A stretch of 64,000 bases of DNA from Deltaproteobacteria bacterium RIFCSPLOWO2_12_FULL_60_19 (GTDB lineage: Bacteria; Desulfobacterota; Binatia; UBA9968). The notes beneath the pieces are model-generated. The model saw only the letters and a program-made list of their open reading frames with translations, was not told where the DNA came from and searched no databases. The stretch is taken from NCBI GenBank assembly GCA_001798595.1, contig MGSS01000097.1, forward strand, positions 22,333 through 86,332. The letters are read 5' to 3'. Below, one piece after another: positions 26,476-35,588 of the stretch. Each line of letters starts with the position of its first letter. The first letter of the stretch is position 1. The position numbers were made by a program, and so were the translations under genes.

Positions 26476-27764
26476 AGCTCTCCGGCGAAGCTTTGCGCGC
26501 CCGATTGGAACAAGAGCTGGGCGCCGAGTCCGTGGAATTCCGTCCGCTCTTTTTGGAAGCGTACGCCGTCGACGGCAAGTCGCCGGGCCTGCTCTGCCTT
26601 CCCGCCGGGCCGGAAGAGGTGGCGTCGGTCCTGCGCCTCTGCGCGGAGAATCAAGCCTCAGTCATCCCGTGGGGCGGCGGGACATCCATGAGTTTGGGAA
26701 ATATTCCGCGCGCTGCGGGTGTCGTGGTCGGACTGGAAAAGTTGGCGCAGTTGATCGAGCACGACGACGCCAATCTCACGGCTACGGCCCAGGCGGGGAT
26801 GCAGGTCGCCGCGTTTCAGGAGCTCCTGGGACAGCGTCGCCAGTTTTTTCCGGTCGATCCGCCTCTCGCTCAGCTGGCCACGCTCGGCGGGATCGTCGCC
26901 GCAAATGTCAATGGCCCGCGCCGGATGCAATACGGCGGCGTGCGCGACCTGACGATCGGCATGAAAGTGGCGCTCGCTACCGGCGAACAAATCAAGTCGG
27001 GCGGCAAGGTGGTGAAAAACGTCGCCGGCTACGATCTGTGCAAGCTCTTTGTCGGCTCGTTGGGCACGCTCGGCATCATTACCGAGGTGACGCTCAGGAT
27101 GGCGCCGCTCCCCGACAGCGCGGCTTCGGTTGTGGCCGCAGGCCCGTTGGATCGATGCGCCCGTTTTGTGGAGCAACTCTCCGACGGGCCGCTGCTGCCG
27201 GCCGCCGTAACCATCTTGAGCGCCGGCGGCAATGCGCAAACACCGGCGGTCGCAACCTGGGTGGAGGGATTTGAGGAAGCGGTCGCGCGCCAGCTCCGCG
27301 ACCTGGCGGCGCTGGCGGACGAGGCCGGGCTGGCCTCTGAAGCGCTCCGCCAGGAGCCGCACCGGCGTCTATGGGAAGAAGTTGAAGATTTCGGTGCGAA
27401 CGGCGAGGGCGTGCTCTTCCGGATCGCCGTCCCCATAGGGGCGATGGGGGAGATATTGGCGACCATCGATCGCTGGAGCGGCGAAGCGGCGACGCCGGCG
27501 CGCTACGTGGCGCACGCCGGAACGGGAACGGTGTGGCTGCTCGCCGGCAACGATCCATCGAGCCTGGGATGGTTTCCCAGACTGATCGCGCTGGCTCAGG
27601 GCCACAAAGGCCACGTGGTCGTCGCGGCGGCGCCCCCGGAATTAAAAGCCGGCATCGACGTGTGGGGGCCGGCCCCGGCAAGCCTGGGGCTGATGCGCGA
27701 GATCAAGCGGCGGTTCGATCCTCAGGAAATATTGAACCCCGGCCGCTTCCTCGGCGGTCTGTAA
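26472..27764 (+). CDS. glcE: Glycolate oxidase subunit GlcE (FAD-binding)
   Basis: PAGPEEVASVLRLCAENQASVIPWGGGTSMSLGN; KVVKNVAGYDLCKLFVGSLGTLGIITE. Confidence 0.9.
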   Translation: MKLSGEALRARLEQELGAESVEFRPLFLEAYAVDGKSPGLLCLPAGPEEVASVLRLCAENQASVIPWGGGTSMSLGNIPRAAGVVVGLEKLAQLIEHDDANLTATAQAGMQVAAFQELLGQRRQFFPVDPPLAQLATLGGIVAANVNGPRRMQYGGVRDLTIGMKVALATGEQIKSGGKVVKNVAGYDLCKLFVGSLGTLGIITEVTLRMAPLPDSAASVVAAGPLDRCARFVEQLSDGPLLPAAVTILSAGGNAQTPAVATWVEGFEEAVARQLRDLAALADEAGLASEALRQEPHRRLWEEVEDFGANGEGVLFRIAVPIGAMGEILATIDRWSGEAATPARYVAHAGTGTVWLLAGNDPSSLGWFPRLIALAQGHKGHVVVAAAPPELKAGIDVWGPAPASLGLMREIKRRFDPQEILNPGRFLGGL

Positions 27765-27788
27765 AGACTCAAAGGAAGACAAGATGAC

Positions 27789-27861
27789 TCGCGCAAAGAC
27801 GCAAAGCGCGCCAAGTTCGGAGAAATATTTCTCTCTTTGCGTTCTTGGCGTCTTGGCGCGA
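27789..27861. repeat. Palindromic intergenic repeat (GCGCAAAGACGCAAAG type)
   Basis: TCGCGCAAAGACGCAAAG... / ...CTTTGCGTTCTTGGCGTCTTGGCGCGA. Confidence 0.7.
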
Positions 27862-27912
27862 TAAATTTTTTTGCAGTCGTTGTGCATAACATTATCGAAA
27901 GGAGTTCGGCTC

Positions 27913-28572
27913 ATGAAAAACACCAACCTGGCGGCGCTCAAGAAGGACTTCGTGACCGCCATGCGAATTATCAGCCGCGAGGGGCTGAGCGACGCCTTCG
28001 CGCACTTAAGCGCGCGCGTCGATGGCGACAAGATGCTCTTTATGCCGCGCCAAAGCCCGGCGCTGGTCAAACCGAAAAATCTTTTCCTCGTCGATTTTAC
28101 CAAACAGGTGCCGCAATCGTCCGTCCACCAGGCGTTTTACCAAGCGCGCCCGGACATCGGCGCGGTGATCCATTTTCATTCGCCGCGCGTGATCCTGCTG
28201 ACCGTGGTGGGTGAAACCGTCCGCCCGATGCACAACTACAGCGCGATTTTTTTCGAAGGCGTGCCGCTGTTCGAAGGGACGGGACAAGTGGAGACGCCGG
28301 AGCGCGCGGCGGAAATCGCCAGGCTTCTGGGACCTGCTAAGGCGGTTCTGCTGCGCGGGCACGGCGCGGTCGTGGCCGGACAGAGCATCCCCGAGGTCTG
28401 CCTGCTGGCGCTTTACCTCGAAGAATCGGCGCGCTTGCAGACGGAAGCGATGAAGCTCGGAGAGCCGCGCTTTCTCAGCCGCGAGGAGGCGGAGCGGGTC
28501 GCGCGCCGGACGTTCAAGCCGGCGTCCAATCAGCGCGCTTGGGAGCATTTTAGAGCGAAGGTGAGCATGTGA
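27913..28572 (+). CDS. Class II aldolase/adducin family protein
   Basis: ISREGLSDAFAHLSARVDGDKMLFMPRQSP; AVIHFHSPRV; LLRGHGAVVAGQSIPEVCLLALYLEESARLQ. Confidence 0.9.
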   Translation: MKNTNLAALKKDFVTAMRIISREGLSDAFAHLSARVDGDKMLFMPRQSPALVKPKNLFLVDFTKQVPQSSVHQAFYQARPDIGAVIHFHSPRVILLTVVGETVRPMHNYSAIFFEGVPLFEGTGQVETPERAAEIARLLGPAKAVLLRGHGAVVAGQSIPEVCLLALYLEESARLQTEAMKLGEPRFLSREEAERVARRTFKPASNQRAWEHFRAKVSM

Positions 28573-28574
28573 GC

Positions 28575-28694
28575 CGTGTTCGTGGCACTCCGAAGCCGTT
28601 CTCCCAAGTTTCGTGCCTGTGTTCGTGTTTTTCCGGCACGAGCACGATTCACGAACACGAGCACGACTCCGGATGGGCCTTTTTTCAGCCGCCT
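28575..28694. repeat. Dispersed repeat with CACGA/TCGTG-rich palindrome, copy 2
   Basis: Homologous to 1597-1716: cgtgttcgtg..cactccgaagc...cgagcacga..cacga..cacgagcacg...ggatgggccttttttcagccgcct. Confidence 0.75.
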
Positions 28695-28772
28695 GTTGAC
28701 AGTTGATCCCCATTATAGGAGTATCCGGCTGTTTATGAGCCGGCCTACGTTACTTTGTCATGAGGAGAAGTT

Positions 28773-28970
28773 ATGGCTTCGATGAATCGCGACACGTTCA
28801 TGACCACTAAAGAGGTTGCCCGCTATCTGCGAGTCGATCAGTACACGATCTACCGCCTGGTCACTCAGAAAAAGATCCCCGCCTTCAAGATCGGCAACCA
28901 GTGGCGCTTTAAACGGAGCATCCTCGACCGCTGGCTCAAGAGCAAGATGAACACCACCGCCACCCACTAA
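28773..28970 (+). CDS. Helix-turn-helix (excisionase/MerR-like) DNA-binding protein
   Basis: 65 aa: FMTTKEVARYLRVDQYTIYRLVTQKKIPAFKIGNQWRFKRSILDRWLK. Confidence 0.9.
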   Translation: MASMNRDTFMTTKEVARYLRVDQYTIYRLVTQKKIPAFKIGNQWRFKRSILDRWLKSKMNTTATH

Positions 28971-29202
28971 CCTCGGCTCTCGACGAACTATTGTTCCAAC
29001 GAATTCCGCCGGACCGCCGGCGTACCGGTCCTCCCCCTCCGCCGTTTCTCATCTTCGACATGTTTCGCCAGGAGCGGATGTCGCCTTTCTTCGCGGCAAC
29101 TCACAGCCGCAGCTAAAGGAATTCTTCGTTACCAGCGCATCGGCGAGGGCGGCTACGGCGAGAGCGAATCGTGGATCCGCCGCCTCCTGGCGGAGGCGGC
29201 AG

Positions 29203-29219
29203 TGTGCGGGAATTGCACA
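29203..29219. promoter_or_regulatory. Candidate upstream activator site
   Basis: TGTGCGGGAATTGCACA, 172 bp upstream of the -24/-12 element at 29392. Confidence 0.55.
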
Positions 29220-29391
29220 ACGACATCCCTCCGATAACCAAGGCTCCTCGCTGCTTTCGCGCTCCTTCTCAGGCATAAGAAGAAATATCTCTCTGGCCTC
29301 TCTTTTCCTGCCAAGCACTTCTTACGCAAGTCCTCGCATTGTCACAACATTCGGCAGCTTCTCTGCAATCTAGAGCTTACCCTTATATCGC

Positions 29392-29407
29392 TGGCATAGC
29401 CCTTGCT
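29392..29407 (+). promoter_or_regulatory. Sigma54 promoter candidate
   Basis: TGGCATAGCCCTTGCT, GG-N10-GC. Confidence 0.75.
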
Positions 29408-29445
29408 CAAAACCTCTCGGCCGAGTGAGGATTTAGCCGCGGAAT

Positions 29446-30795
29446 ATGCTCTTGCAAGCTACCTACACCCAGGGTTTCTTCTCTTTACGTCTGCTGACTG
29501 CGTCTATCTTTGCGACGGTTTTCTTACTGACAACGGGACACAGGGCGGCGTGGAGTCAGTCGACAGAAAAGGGAGAGTCTCGCATAGATAATGGGAGGGC
29601 GCTTATCCGTGACCTTGGCTGCGTTGTTTGCCATGAGATCAAAGACCAGGAGACAGCTGTACGAAGCGAAGCGCCGAATCTCACCTACGAAGGCGAAATC
29701 GTCCCGCGCGACTGGCTGTATGATTTTATCAAGAAACCCCACGGAATCAGACCCGCCATCAAGGCACGCATGCCCAATTTGAGGCTCGCCGACAGGGAGG
29801 CCCTCGCGATCACGGAATTCCTCGCGGGCTTGCGGGATGGGGAGACGGTTCCCAAAGAGTTTCGCTACCCGAGAAAGGTCTCGGCGGAGGAGACGGAAGC
29901 GGCAAAGAAGCTCGTCTCTCCGGATTATTTGAACTGCTTTAATTGCCATATGCTGGGCGACAAGAAACCAACCGGACAGCCGGAGGAATGGGCGCCGGAC
30001 CTGGCGCAGATAAAGGGCCGGATCAACCCGGACTTTCTCTTGAAGTGGCTGCGCGACCCGAGCAAATATCGGCCGGGAACAAAGATGCCGGCGTTCTTCC
30101 CGGACAAGGATTCGGGGCCGGATGATATTCTGGGCGGCGACGAGATGAGGCAGATGGCCGCGATCCGGGACTATCTCATGAGCATTGGGAAGGCTGAAAG
30201 TTTCCCTGAGTATGCCCAGGCCAAAGCTAGATTTGCAGACGTGACGCCATCTGAGGGAAGGTCATTGATGGTGAGGCTTAACTGCGTTGGCTGCCATGAG
30301 GTCGGAGTTCTCCCGCAAGGCAAAAAGGTCGGGCCCAATCTCACCTATGAGGGAAGCCGGGTCCGAAAAGATTGGCTGATCGGTTTTCTGCGCGCGCCTC
30401 ATACGATCAAGCCCGAATTTGCCTTGATGGGGAGTCCGACGCGGATGCCGACTTTTCCTCTGACAGTGGCGGAAACCCTTGCCGTTGCCGAGTATATCTC
30501 CCAGGCGCTGGTGGATAAGAACGTCCAGCAGGATGGTGGGATCGATCCCTCTCTTGCCAAAGGAGGACGAAGGCTTTTTAAGGAAAAAACCTGCGACAAC
30601 TGCCATCGAATCGGCTCCAGTCCGGGAGGCATCGGCCCCGATTTGACCGCGGCCGGAGAGAGGTTGCGCCCGGGATGGGTCATTAAATTCATTCAGAAAC
30701 CCGAGCACTACCTTGAGACACGCATGCCCAATCTGAAAGTTTCGCCGGAGGAGGCCAGGGCGTTGGCAGCCTACGTTTTTGGCCCCAAAAATTAG
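29446..30795 (+). CDS. Secreted c-type cytochrome with four heme-binding cyt c domains
   Basis: Four CXXCH (CVVCH, CFNCH, CVGCH, CDNCH), each with downstream Met-containing motifs. Confidence 0.88.
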   Translation: MLLQATYTQGFFSLRLLTASIFATVFLLTTGHRAAWSQSTEKGESRIDNGRALIRDLGCVVCHEIKDQETAVRSEAPNLTYEGEIVPRDWLYDFIKKPHGIRPAIKARMPNLRLADREALAITEFLAGLRDGETVPKEFRYPRKVSAEETEAAKKLVSPDYLNCFNCHMLGDKKPTGQPEEWAPDLAQIKGRINPDFLLKWLRDPSKYRPGTKMPAFFPDKDSGPDDILGGDEMRQMAAIRDYLMSIGKAESFPEYAQAKARFADVTPSEGRSLMVRLNCVGCHEVGVLPQGKKVGPNLTYEGSRVRKDWLIGFLRAPHTIKPEFALMGSPTRMPTFPLTVAETLAVAEYISQALVDKNVQQDGGIDPSLAKGGRRLFKEKTCDNCHRIGSSPGGIGPDLTAAGERLRPGWVIKFIQKPEHYLETRMPNLKVSPEEARALAAYVFGPKN

Positions 30796-30799
30796 CAGC

Positions 30800-32185
30800 A
30801 TGAGAATGGACGTCAGAAGCCGGCTTCCGCTTTTCGCGGTTCTTGTCGTTTGGCTCTTGTTGCCCGCCAGGACGGCCGATGCCGCTGCGGCCGAGAAAAA
30901 GTCCTGCCTCGGCTGCCACAGCAATCTCGCACAGCAGCGTTATGTCCATGGCCCGGTTGCGGCCGGGGAATGCGTCCGCTGCCATGAACCGGTCGACAAA
31001 GAGACGATGTACGATGCCAGTAAACATCGCTTCAAGCTGGCGCGGGAAGAGCGGGACATCTGCTACACCTGTCACGAAAGGCGCCTCGATGTTCAGAAAG
31101 TCGTTCACGGCCCGGTGCGCTTCGGGCTCTGCACGGCTTGCCACGATCCACACCAGTCGCCGAATCGTTATCGTTTGAAGGCTAGTCCGCCGAGCAAGCT
31201 CTGTTTTCAATGCCACATCAACGACAAGACCACCGATAAGGAAGTGCACGGCCCGGTGGCCGTGGGGGACTGCGTCGCCTGCCATGATCCCCACAGCTCG
31301 CCTTATCAGTATCGCTTGATCGCCCAGGGGCAGAATCTTTGTTTCACCTGCCATACGGAAAAAAAAGAAGAGTTTCTCTCCAAGAGATTCGGTCATCCGC
31401 CGGCGGTGATCAACTGCTCGAACTGCCATGATCCGCATACCTCCCCCAATCCGCTGCGCCTAAACAACTCGGTTCCGGCCTTGTGTTTTGGCTGCCATCC
31501 GGAAAAAAAGGACCATATCCGCAATGTCAAAACCGAGCACGACGCCTACAAAATCGATAAAAAGTGCTTGAACTGCCACGATCCCCACTACACGAACTTC
31601 CCCAAGCAATTGAAGGCAGCCCCGGCGGAGCTTTGTCTTTCCTGCCACAACAAGGAGTTGGATACTCCGACGGGAAAGATCGCCAACATGAAGAAATTGC
31701 TCGAGCAAAACCGCGACTGGCACGGGCCGATCCGGCAAAAAGATTGCCCGGCGTGTCATAACCCGCACGGCTCGGATAACATGCGCATCCTGAAGCGCTC
31801 CTATCCTCGGGACTTTTACGCGCCGTTCGCCGTGGAAAAATATGCGCTCTGCTTCGGCTGTCACGAGAAGACCCTGGCCCTCGATCGTTTCACCACCACG
31901 CTCACCAATTTTCGCAACGGAGATGAGAATCTGCACTTCCGTCACGTCAATCAGACGGTTAAAGGGAGGACCTGCCGAGCCTGCCACGAGGTCCACGCCA
32001 GCAACAACCCGAGACATATCCGCGATTCCGTCCCCTACGGCGAGTGGAACCTTCCAACGAACTACGTAAAATTTAGGAATGGAGGGAAATGCGCTTCCGG
32101 CTGTCATGTTCCCCGTGGCTACAGCCGGGCGAGAAAGGTTCAAAACCCGATCGACTATGAAAAATTCAATCCCGATCAATCGTAA
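30800..32185 (+). CDS. Multiheme cytochrome c (doubled-CXXCH type)
   Basis: 14 CXXCH plus one CX3CH (CASGCH); repeated VHGPV..GxCxxCHDPHxSP units. Confidence 0.93.
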   Translation: MRMDVRSRLPLFAVLVVWLLLPARTADAAAAEKKSCLGCHSNLAQQRYVHGPVAAGECVRCHEPVDKETMYDASKHRFKLAREERDICYTCHERRLDVQKVVHGPVRFGLCTACHDPHQSPNRYRLKASPPSKLCFQCHINDKTTDKEVHGPVAVGDCVACHDPHSSPYQYRLIAQGQNLCFTCHTEKKEEFLSKRFGHPPAVINCSNCHDPHTSPNPLRLNNSVPALCFGCHPEKKDHIRNVKTEHDAYKIDKKCLNCHDPHYTNFPKQLKAAPAELCLSCHNKELDTPTGKIANMKKLLEQNRDWHGPIRQKDCPACHNPHGSDNMRILKRSYPRDFYAPFAVEKYALCFGCHEKTLALDRFTTTLTNFRNGDENLHFRHVNQTVKGRTCRACHEVHASNNPRHIRDSVPYGEWNLPTNYVKFRNGGKCASGCHVPRGYSRARKVQNPIDYEKFNPDQS

Positions 32186-32186
32186 G

Positions 32187-33368
32187 ATGAAAACGGTTCT
32201 CGCCCTGTGGCTGGGAGCCCTATGTCTTGCCTTGCCCGCCTTCGCTCTCGATGGGCTACAGGTCGGCATGAAGGCGCCCCTGATCAAGCTCAAGGATCTC
32301 CAGGGCAAGGAAGTGGCGCTGGCGGACCAGCGGGATGCCAACGCTGTGGTCGTCGTGTTCTGGGCGACCTGGAGCGACAACTCGCCTGCGATGCTCGAGC
32401 GCCTGGAGCGCCTCTACCGCACGCAGAAGAGAGAGAAGTTGCGGGTGCTCGCGGTCAACGTGGAAAAGCAGCAGCCCGACGCCCAGGATCTTGCCGAGAT
32501 CAAAAAGACGGCCGCGCGTTTGGGACTGAGCTTTCCCGTGCTCATGGACGAGGGGCTCAAGACCTTTCGCGAATATGGCGTAGTGGCGGTTCCCTCGACC
32601 GTGGTGATCGACAAGGAGGGGACGATTCGCGGTGAGATGGCCTCGTTTCCGCTCGCCCAAAGAGAGGATCTGTTTGAGTTGATCGAGGCGTTGGCGGAGA
32701 AGCGGGAGATAGCGAAACGCGAGGCGCAAACCGGCTATCAGCCCGCTCCGAGGGCCGTGCGGTATTACAACCTGGCCCGCGCCATGATCGGCCGGGGAAT
32801 GTCGGATGCGGTGGATGACGAGCTCAAAAAATCGATTTCCGCTGACTCGAAATTTGTTCTCCCGCTGCTCCTCCTTGCCAGACTCTATCGCGAGAGGGCG
32901 GAGACCGAAGAGGCCATCGAGTATCGGGGCACGGCGGTCGTAACCGCGAGTTTCAAGGCCGAAAAGGAAAAGTACTTGAAAGAGGCCGCTAAGCTCATAG
33001 AAAGCGCATCCAAGCTGGCGCCTCAAAGCGCTCCCGTTCTGGTGGAAGATGCCCTGGTGCTTATGGCCATGGGCAAGAGAGATCCAGCAAGGGAGAAACT
33101 CACGCAGGCGATCAAGAGCGACGGCTCCTACACTCCGGCGCAATTTCTTTTGGCTTCGCTGCTCGTGCGCGAGGGAAGGATCAAGGAGGGCGAGACCGAG
33201 TTTCAAAAGGCGGTCCGGTTGAATCCTTTAGACTATCAGGGGCATTTCTCGATGGCCAATGCCTACGAAGAGAAAAACCTGCCAAAGAACGCGGTCGCCT
33301 TTTACAAGAAGGTTTATGAGCTGCTGTATCTAGAAAGGGAGCTTTTCCCGCTTTCCTATGGGCGTTGA
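32187..33368 (+). CDS. TlpA/ResA-like thioredoxin-fold protein fused to TPRs, active-site Cys absent
   Basis: GLQVGMKAPLIKLKDLQGKEVALAD...VVVFWATWSDNSPAMLERLERLY; C-terminal TPR-like repeats. Confidence 0.8.
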   Translation: MKTVLALWLGALCLALPAFALDGLQVGMKAPLIKLKDLQGKEVALADQRDANAVVVVFWATWSDNSPAMLERLERLYRTQKREKLRVLAVNVEKQQPDAQDLAEIKKTAARLGLSFPVLMDEGLKTFREYGVVAVPSTVVIDKEGTIRGEMASFPLAQREDLFELIEALAEKREIAKREAQTGYQPAPRAVRYYNLARAMIGRGMSDAVDDELKKSISADSKFVLPLLLLARLYRERAETEEAIEYRGTAVVTASFKAEKEKYLKEAAKLIESASKLAPQSAPVLVEDALVLMAMGKRDPAREKLTQAIKSDGSYTPAQFLLASLLVREGRIKEGETEFQKAVRLNPLDYQGHFSMANAYEEKNLPKNAVAFYKKVYELLYLERELFPLSYGR

Positions 33369-34029
33369 GAAAAAAATCGGGCGGTGGCTTGCGCTGCCGG
33401 TGATCGTTTCGCTGGCGTTAGCCGGCGTGTTCCGTCCTTTGTCCGCCGGCCAGGCGGCGAACGCGGATCACTGGGCCAAAATCGCCGCCGACACCAACGC
33501 CGATACCAACCTGCGAATGGAGGCGGCGAGGAAACTGGGAGAGGCGAAGGATCCAAAGTATCTGGAGGTTCTGACCGACGGTTTGAAGGACAGCAACAAG
33601 GCTATCCGCTGGACCGCCGCGGAGGCGTTGTGGGACTTAGGGGACAAGCGGGCTCTGCCGGCGCTCATTGAGTATCTGGAGAAGAGCGAGGCTTATGAGT
33701 GGGGCAAGGTGATCACCATGAACGCTCTGGCCTCTTTCAAAGATCCTCAGGCGATCGACCCTTTAATCAAAGTGCTGCAGAGTCCCAACCCTTTTTTGCG
33801 CCGCTCGGCGGCGGTGGCGCTGTTCACCATAGGAAACGACAGGGCGATACCGGCGCTGATCGAACTACTGAAAGATGACGAAGGATTCATTCAACGCATC
33901 GCGCGGAATTTCCTGATCGATATGACGAGAGACAGGATGACGGGCGAACCGCCTTTGGAATATGACGCATGGATCAAGTGGCACCAAAGTAATTCCTATC
34001 GCCTGAAGATTGAGGGAGCAAAACAATAA
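33358..34029 (+). CDS. HEAT-repeat protein, exported
   Basis: Repeated ALPALIEYLEKSE / AIDPLIKVLQSPNPFLRRSAAVALFTIGNDRAIPALIELLKDDE. Confidence 0.85.
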   Translation: MGVEKKIGRWLALPVIVSLALAGVFRPLSAGQAANADHWAKIAADTNADTNLRMEAARKLGEAKDPKYLEVLTDGLKDSNKAIRWTAAEALWDLGDKRALPALIEYLEKSEAYEWGKVITMNALASFKDPQAIDPLIKVLQSPNPFLRRSAAVALFTIGNDRAIPALIELLKDDEGFIQRIARNFLIDMTRDRMTGEPPLEYDAWIKWHQSNSYRLKIEGAKQ

Positions 34030-34562
34030 TGAAGGCGACCGCCTTACCGTTGATGGGCGCGCTTATGATTTTTTCCGCCGTCGCGCAGGCGGCCTCGAGT
34101 GGCTACGATTGGCGCGGGATCCGGGTCCACCAATCTACGGTCAATGACGTTAAGAAAGCTCTCGGAGAACCGACCCGGGAGTATCGGGAACAACTTCTTT
34201 ACGAGGACCAAGTGTTTGACCCTGCCGGCCCCGACGCCGGGCAGATAAGGCTCAGTACCGTGGTCCTCAATGTCGGGGCGAAAGGGATGATCGAGTCGGT
34301 TTTTCTGTCACCCGAGTGGGGAACTACGGATCGGGAGCTTCGGCCTTTTTTCGGCAATGGCAGAAAGATGACCTATAGACAATTTCTCTCGACAATGGGC
34401 GAGGTCAAGGTCGGCGCCGGGACCCGACCCGACGAAAAACTCCACTACATCGGTCTTGAGTCGTACTGCGAGCTCTTTCCCCAATCCCGGGTGCTGTTTC
34501 TGTACCAACAAGAAGACGTCGTTTCGGGAAACTATCTCGTGCAGTTCGTTCTCTTTTACTAA
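34029..34562 (+). CDS. Hypothetical exported protein
   Basis: 177 aa with signal peptide, translationally coupled in the operon. Confidence 0.7.
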   Translation: MKATALPLMGALMIFSAVAQAASSGYDWRGIRVHQSTVNDVKKALGEPTREYREQLLYEDQVFDPAGPDAGQIRLSTVVLNVGAKGMIESVFLSPEWGTTDRELRPFFGNGRKMTYRQFLSTMGEVKVGAGTRPDEKLHYIGLESYCELFPQSRVLFLYQQEDVVSGNYLVQFVLFY

Positions 34563-34573
34563 GGAGTTGGCGT

Positions 34574-35563
34574 ATGGCGCGGCGTTTGGCGGTTTGTTTT
34601 CTGTTTGTCGAGTTTTTGTTGTTACCCGAGCTTCCCTTCGCCTTTCGCGCGGTCTCCGTAGGGGACATGGCGCCTGCGACGGCTGTAAAAGATCTCGGCG
34701 GGAGGGAGGTCAAGCTGGCATGGAGCCGCCGCCCCGTAGTGCTGGTTTTTTGGCGCTCGAATCAAGCTTTTAGCCTCGAAGCGCTAAAGGATCTGGAACA
34801 GATTAAGAAAGAATTCTCTCAGAAGGGCCTCGAGGTCCTGGCCGTCGCGGAAGGAAGGGAGTCTAACTCGACCGTGCAAGCGGCGATTAAGAGTCTGAAC
34901 CTTTCTTATCCCATTTATTTGGATGCGGAACGCAAGGCGGAGCTGGGGTTCGGCGTTATCGTCTTTCCGAGCACGGGAATCGTGGGCGCGGATGGACGAC
35001 TCAAATTCTATCTGCCGAGCCGCAATAGCAATTACCGCGAAATTCTTCAGGCGAGACTCAAGGTCGAATTCGGCCTGATGAAAGAGAGCGAGTTCGACCA
35101 GCAGATGAAGCGGATCGGGGAAGAATTGGGCAGCGAGAGGGCCAGGGCTGAGGACCACCTCAAGACCGGCCTGCGCTTATCCCGTCAAGGCAAGCCGAGG
35201 GAGGCCGTTCAGGAGCTGAAGCAAGCGCTCTCTTTCGACCAACAATTGCTCGACGCCCATTTGGGCTTGGGCTACGCCTACCTCAATTTAGGAGAGCCAT
35301 CTAGCGCGCAGAAGGAGTTTGAGCTGGTTTTGAAGCAACATCCGGCATCGCCAAGCGCTAGATTGGGGATGGGCATATGCGCTGTGCGTCTCGGCGAGTT
35401 GGACAGGGGAATAGAGATGCTAAAGGACGCGGTGCAAATCAACCCCGATCCCGTCCAGGGCTATTTCGAGCTGGGGAGCGCATACGAAAAGAAGGGAGAT
35501 CTTAAAGAGGCCATGCACGCCTATAAGTGGGCCGTCAGAAAGCTCCTCCAGGGGAGGCGCTAA
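34574..35563 (+). CDS. Thioredoxin-fold/TPR protein, active-site Cys absent
   Basis: VSVGDMAPATAVKDLGGREVKLAWSRRPVVLVFWRSNQAFSLEALKDLEQI; TPR: LDAHLGLGYAYLNLGEPSSAQKEFELVL. Confidence 0.8.
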   Translation: MARRLAVCFLFVEFLLLPELPFAFRAVSVGDMAPATAVKDLGGREVKLAWSRRPVVLVFWRSNQAFSLEALKDLEQIKKEFSQKGLEVLAVAEGRESNSTVQAAIKSLNLSYPIYLDAERKAELGFGVIVFPSTGIVGADGRLKFYLPSRNSNYREILQARLKVEFGLMKESEFDQQMKRIGEELGSERARAEDHLKTGLRLSRQGKPREAVQELKQALSFDQQLLDAHLGLGYAYLNLGEPSSAQKEFELVLKQHPASPSARLGMGICAVRLGELDRGIEMLKDAVQINPDPVQGYFELGSAYEKKGDLKEAMHAYKWAVRKLLQGRR

Positions 35564-35588
35564 AACAAACAGAGAAAGGAGTCGAGCC

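Noticed and set aside
28773-28970. Integrated prophage or ICE associated with the excisionase-like gene
   Set aside because: No integrase, relaxase, capsid or replication genes in the window.
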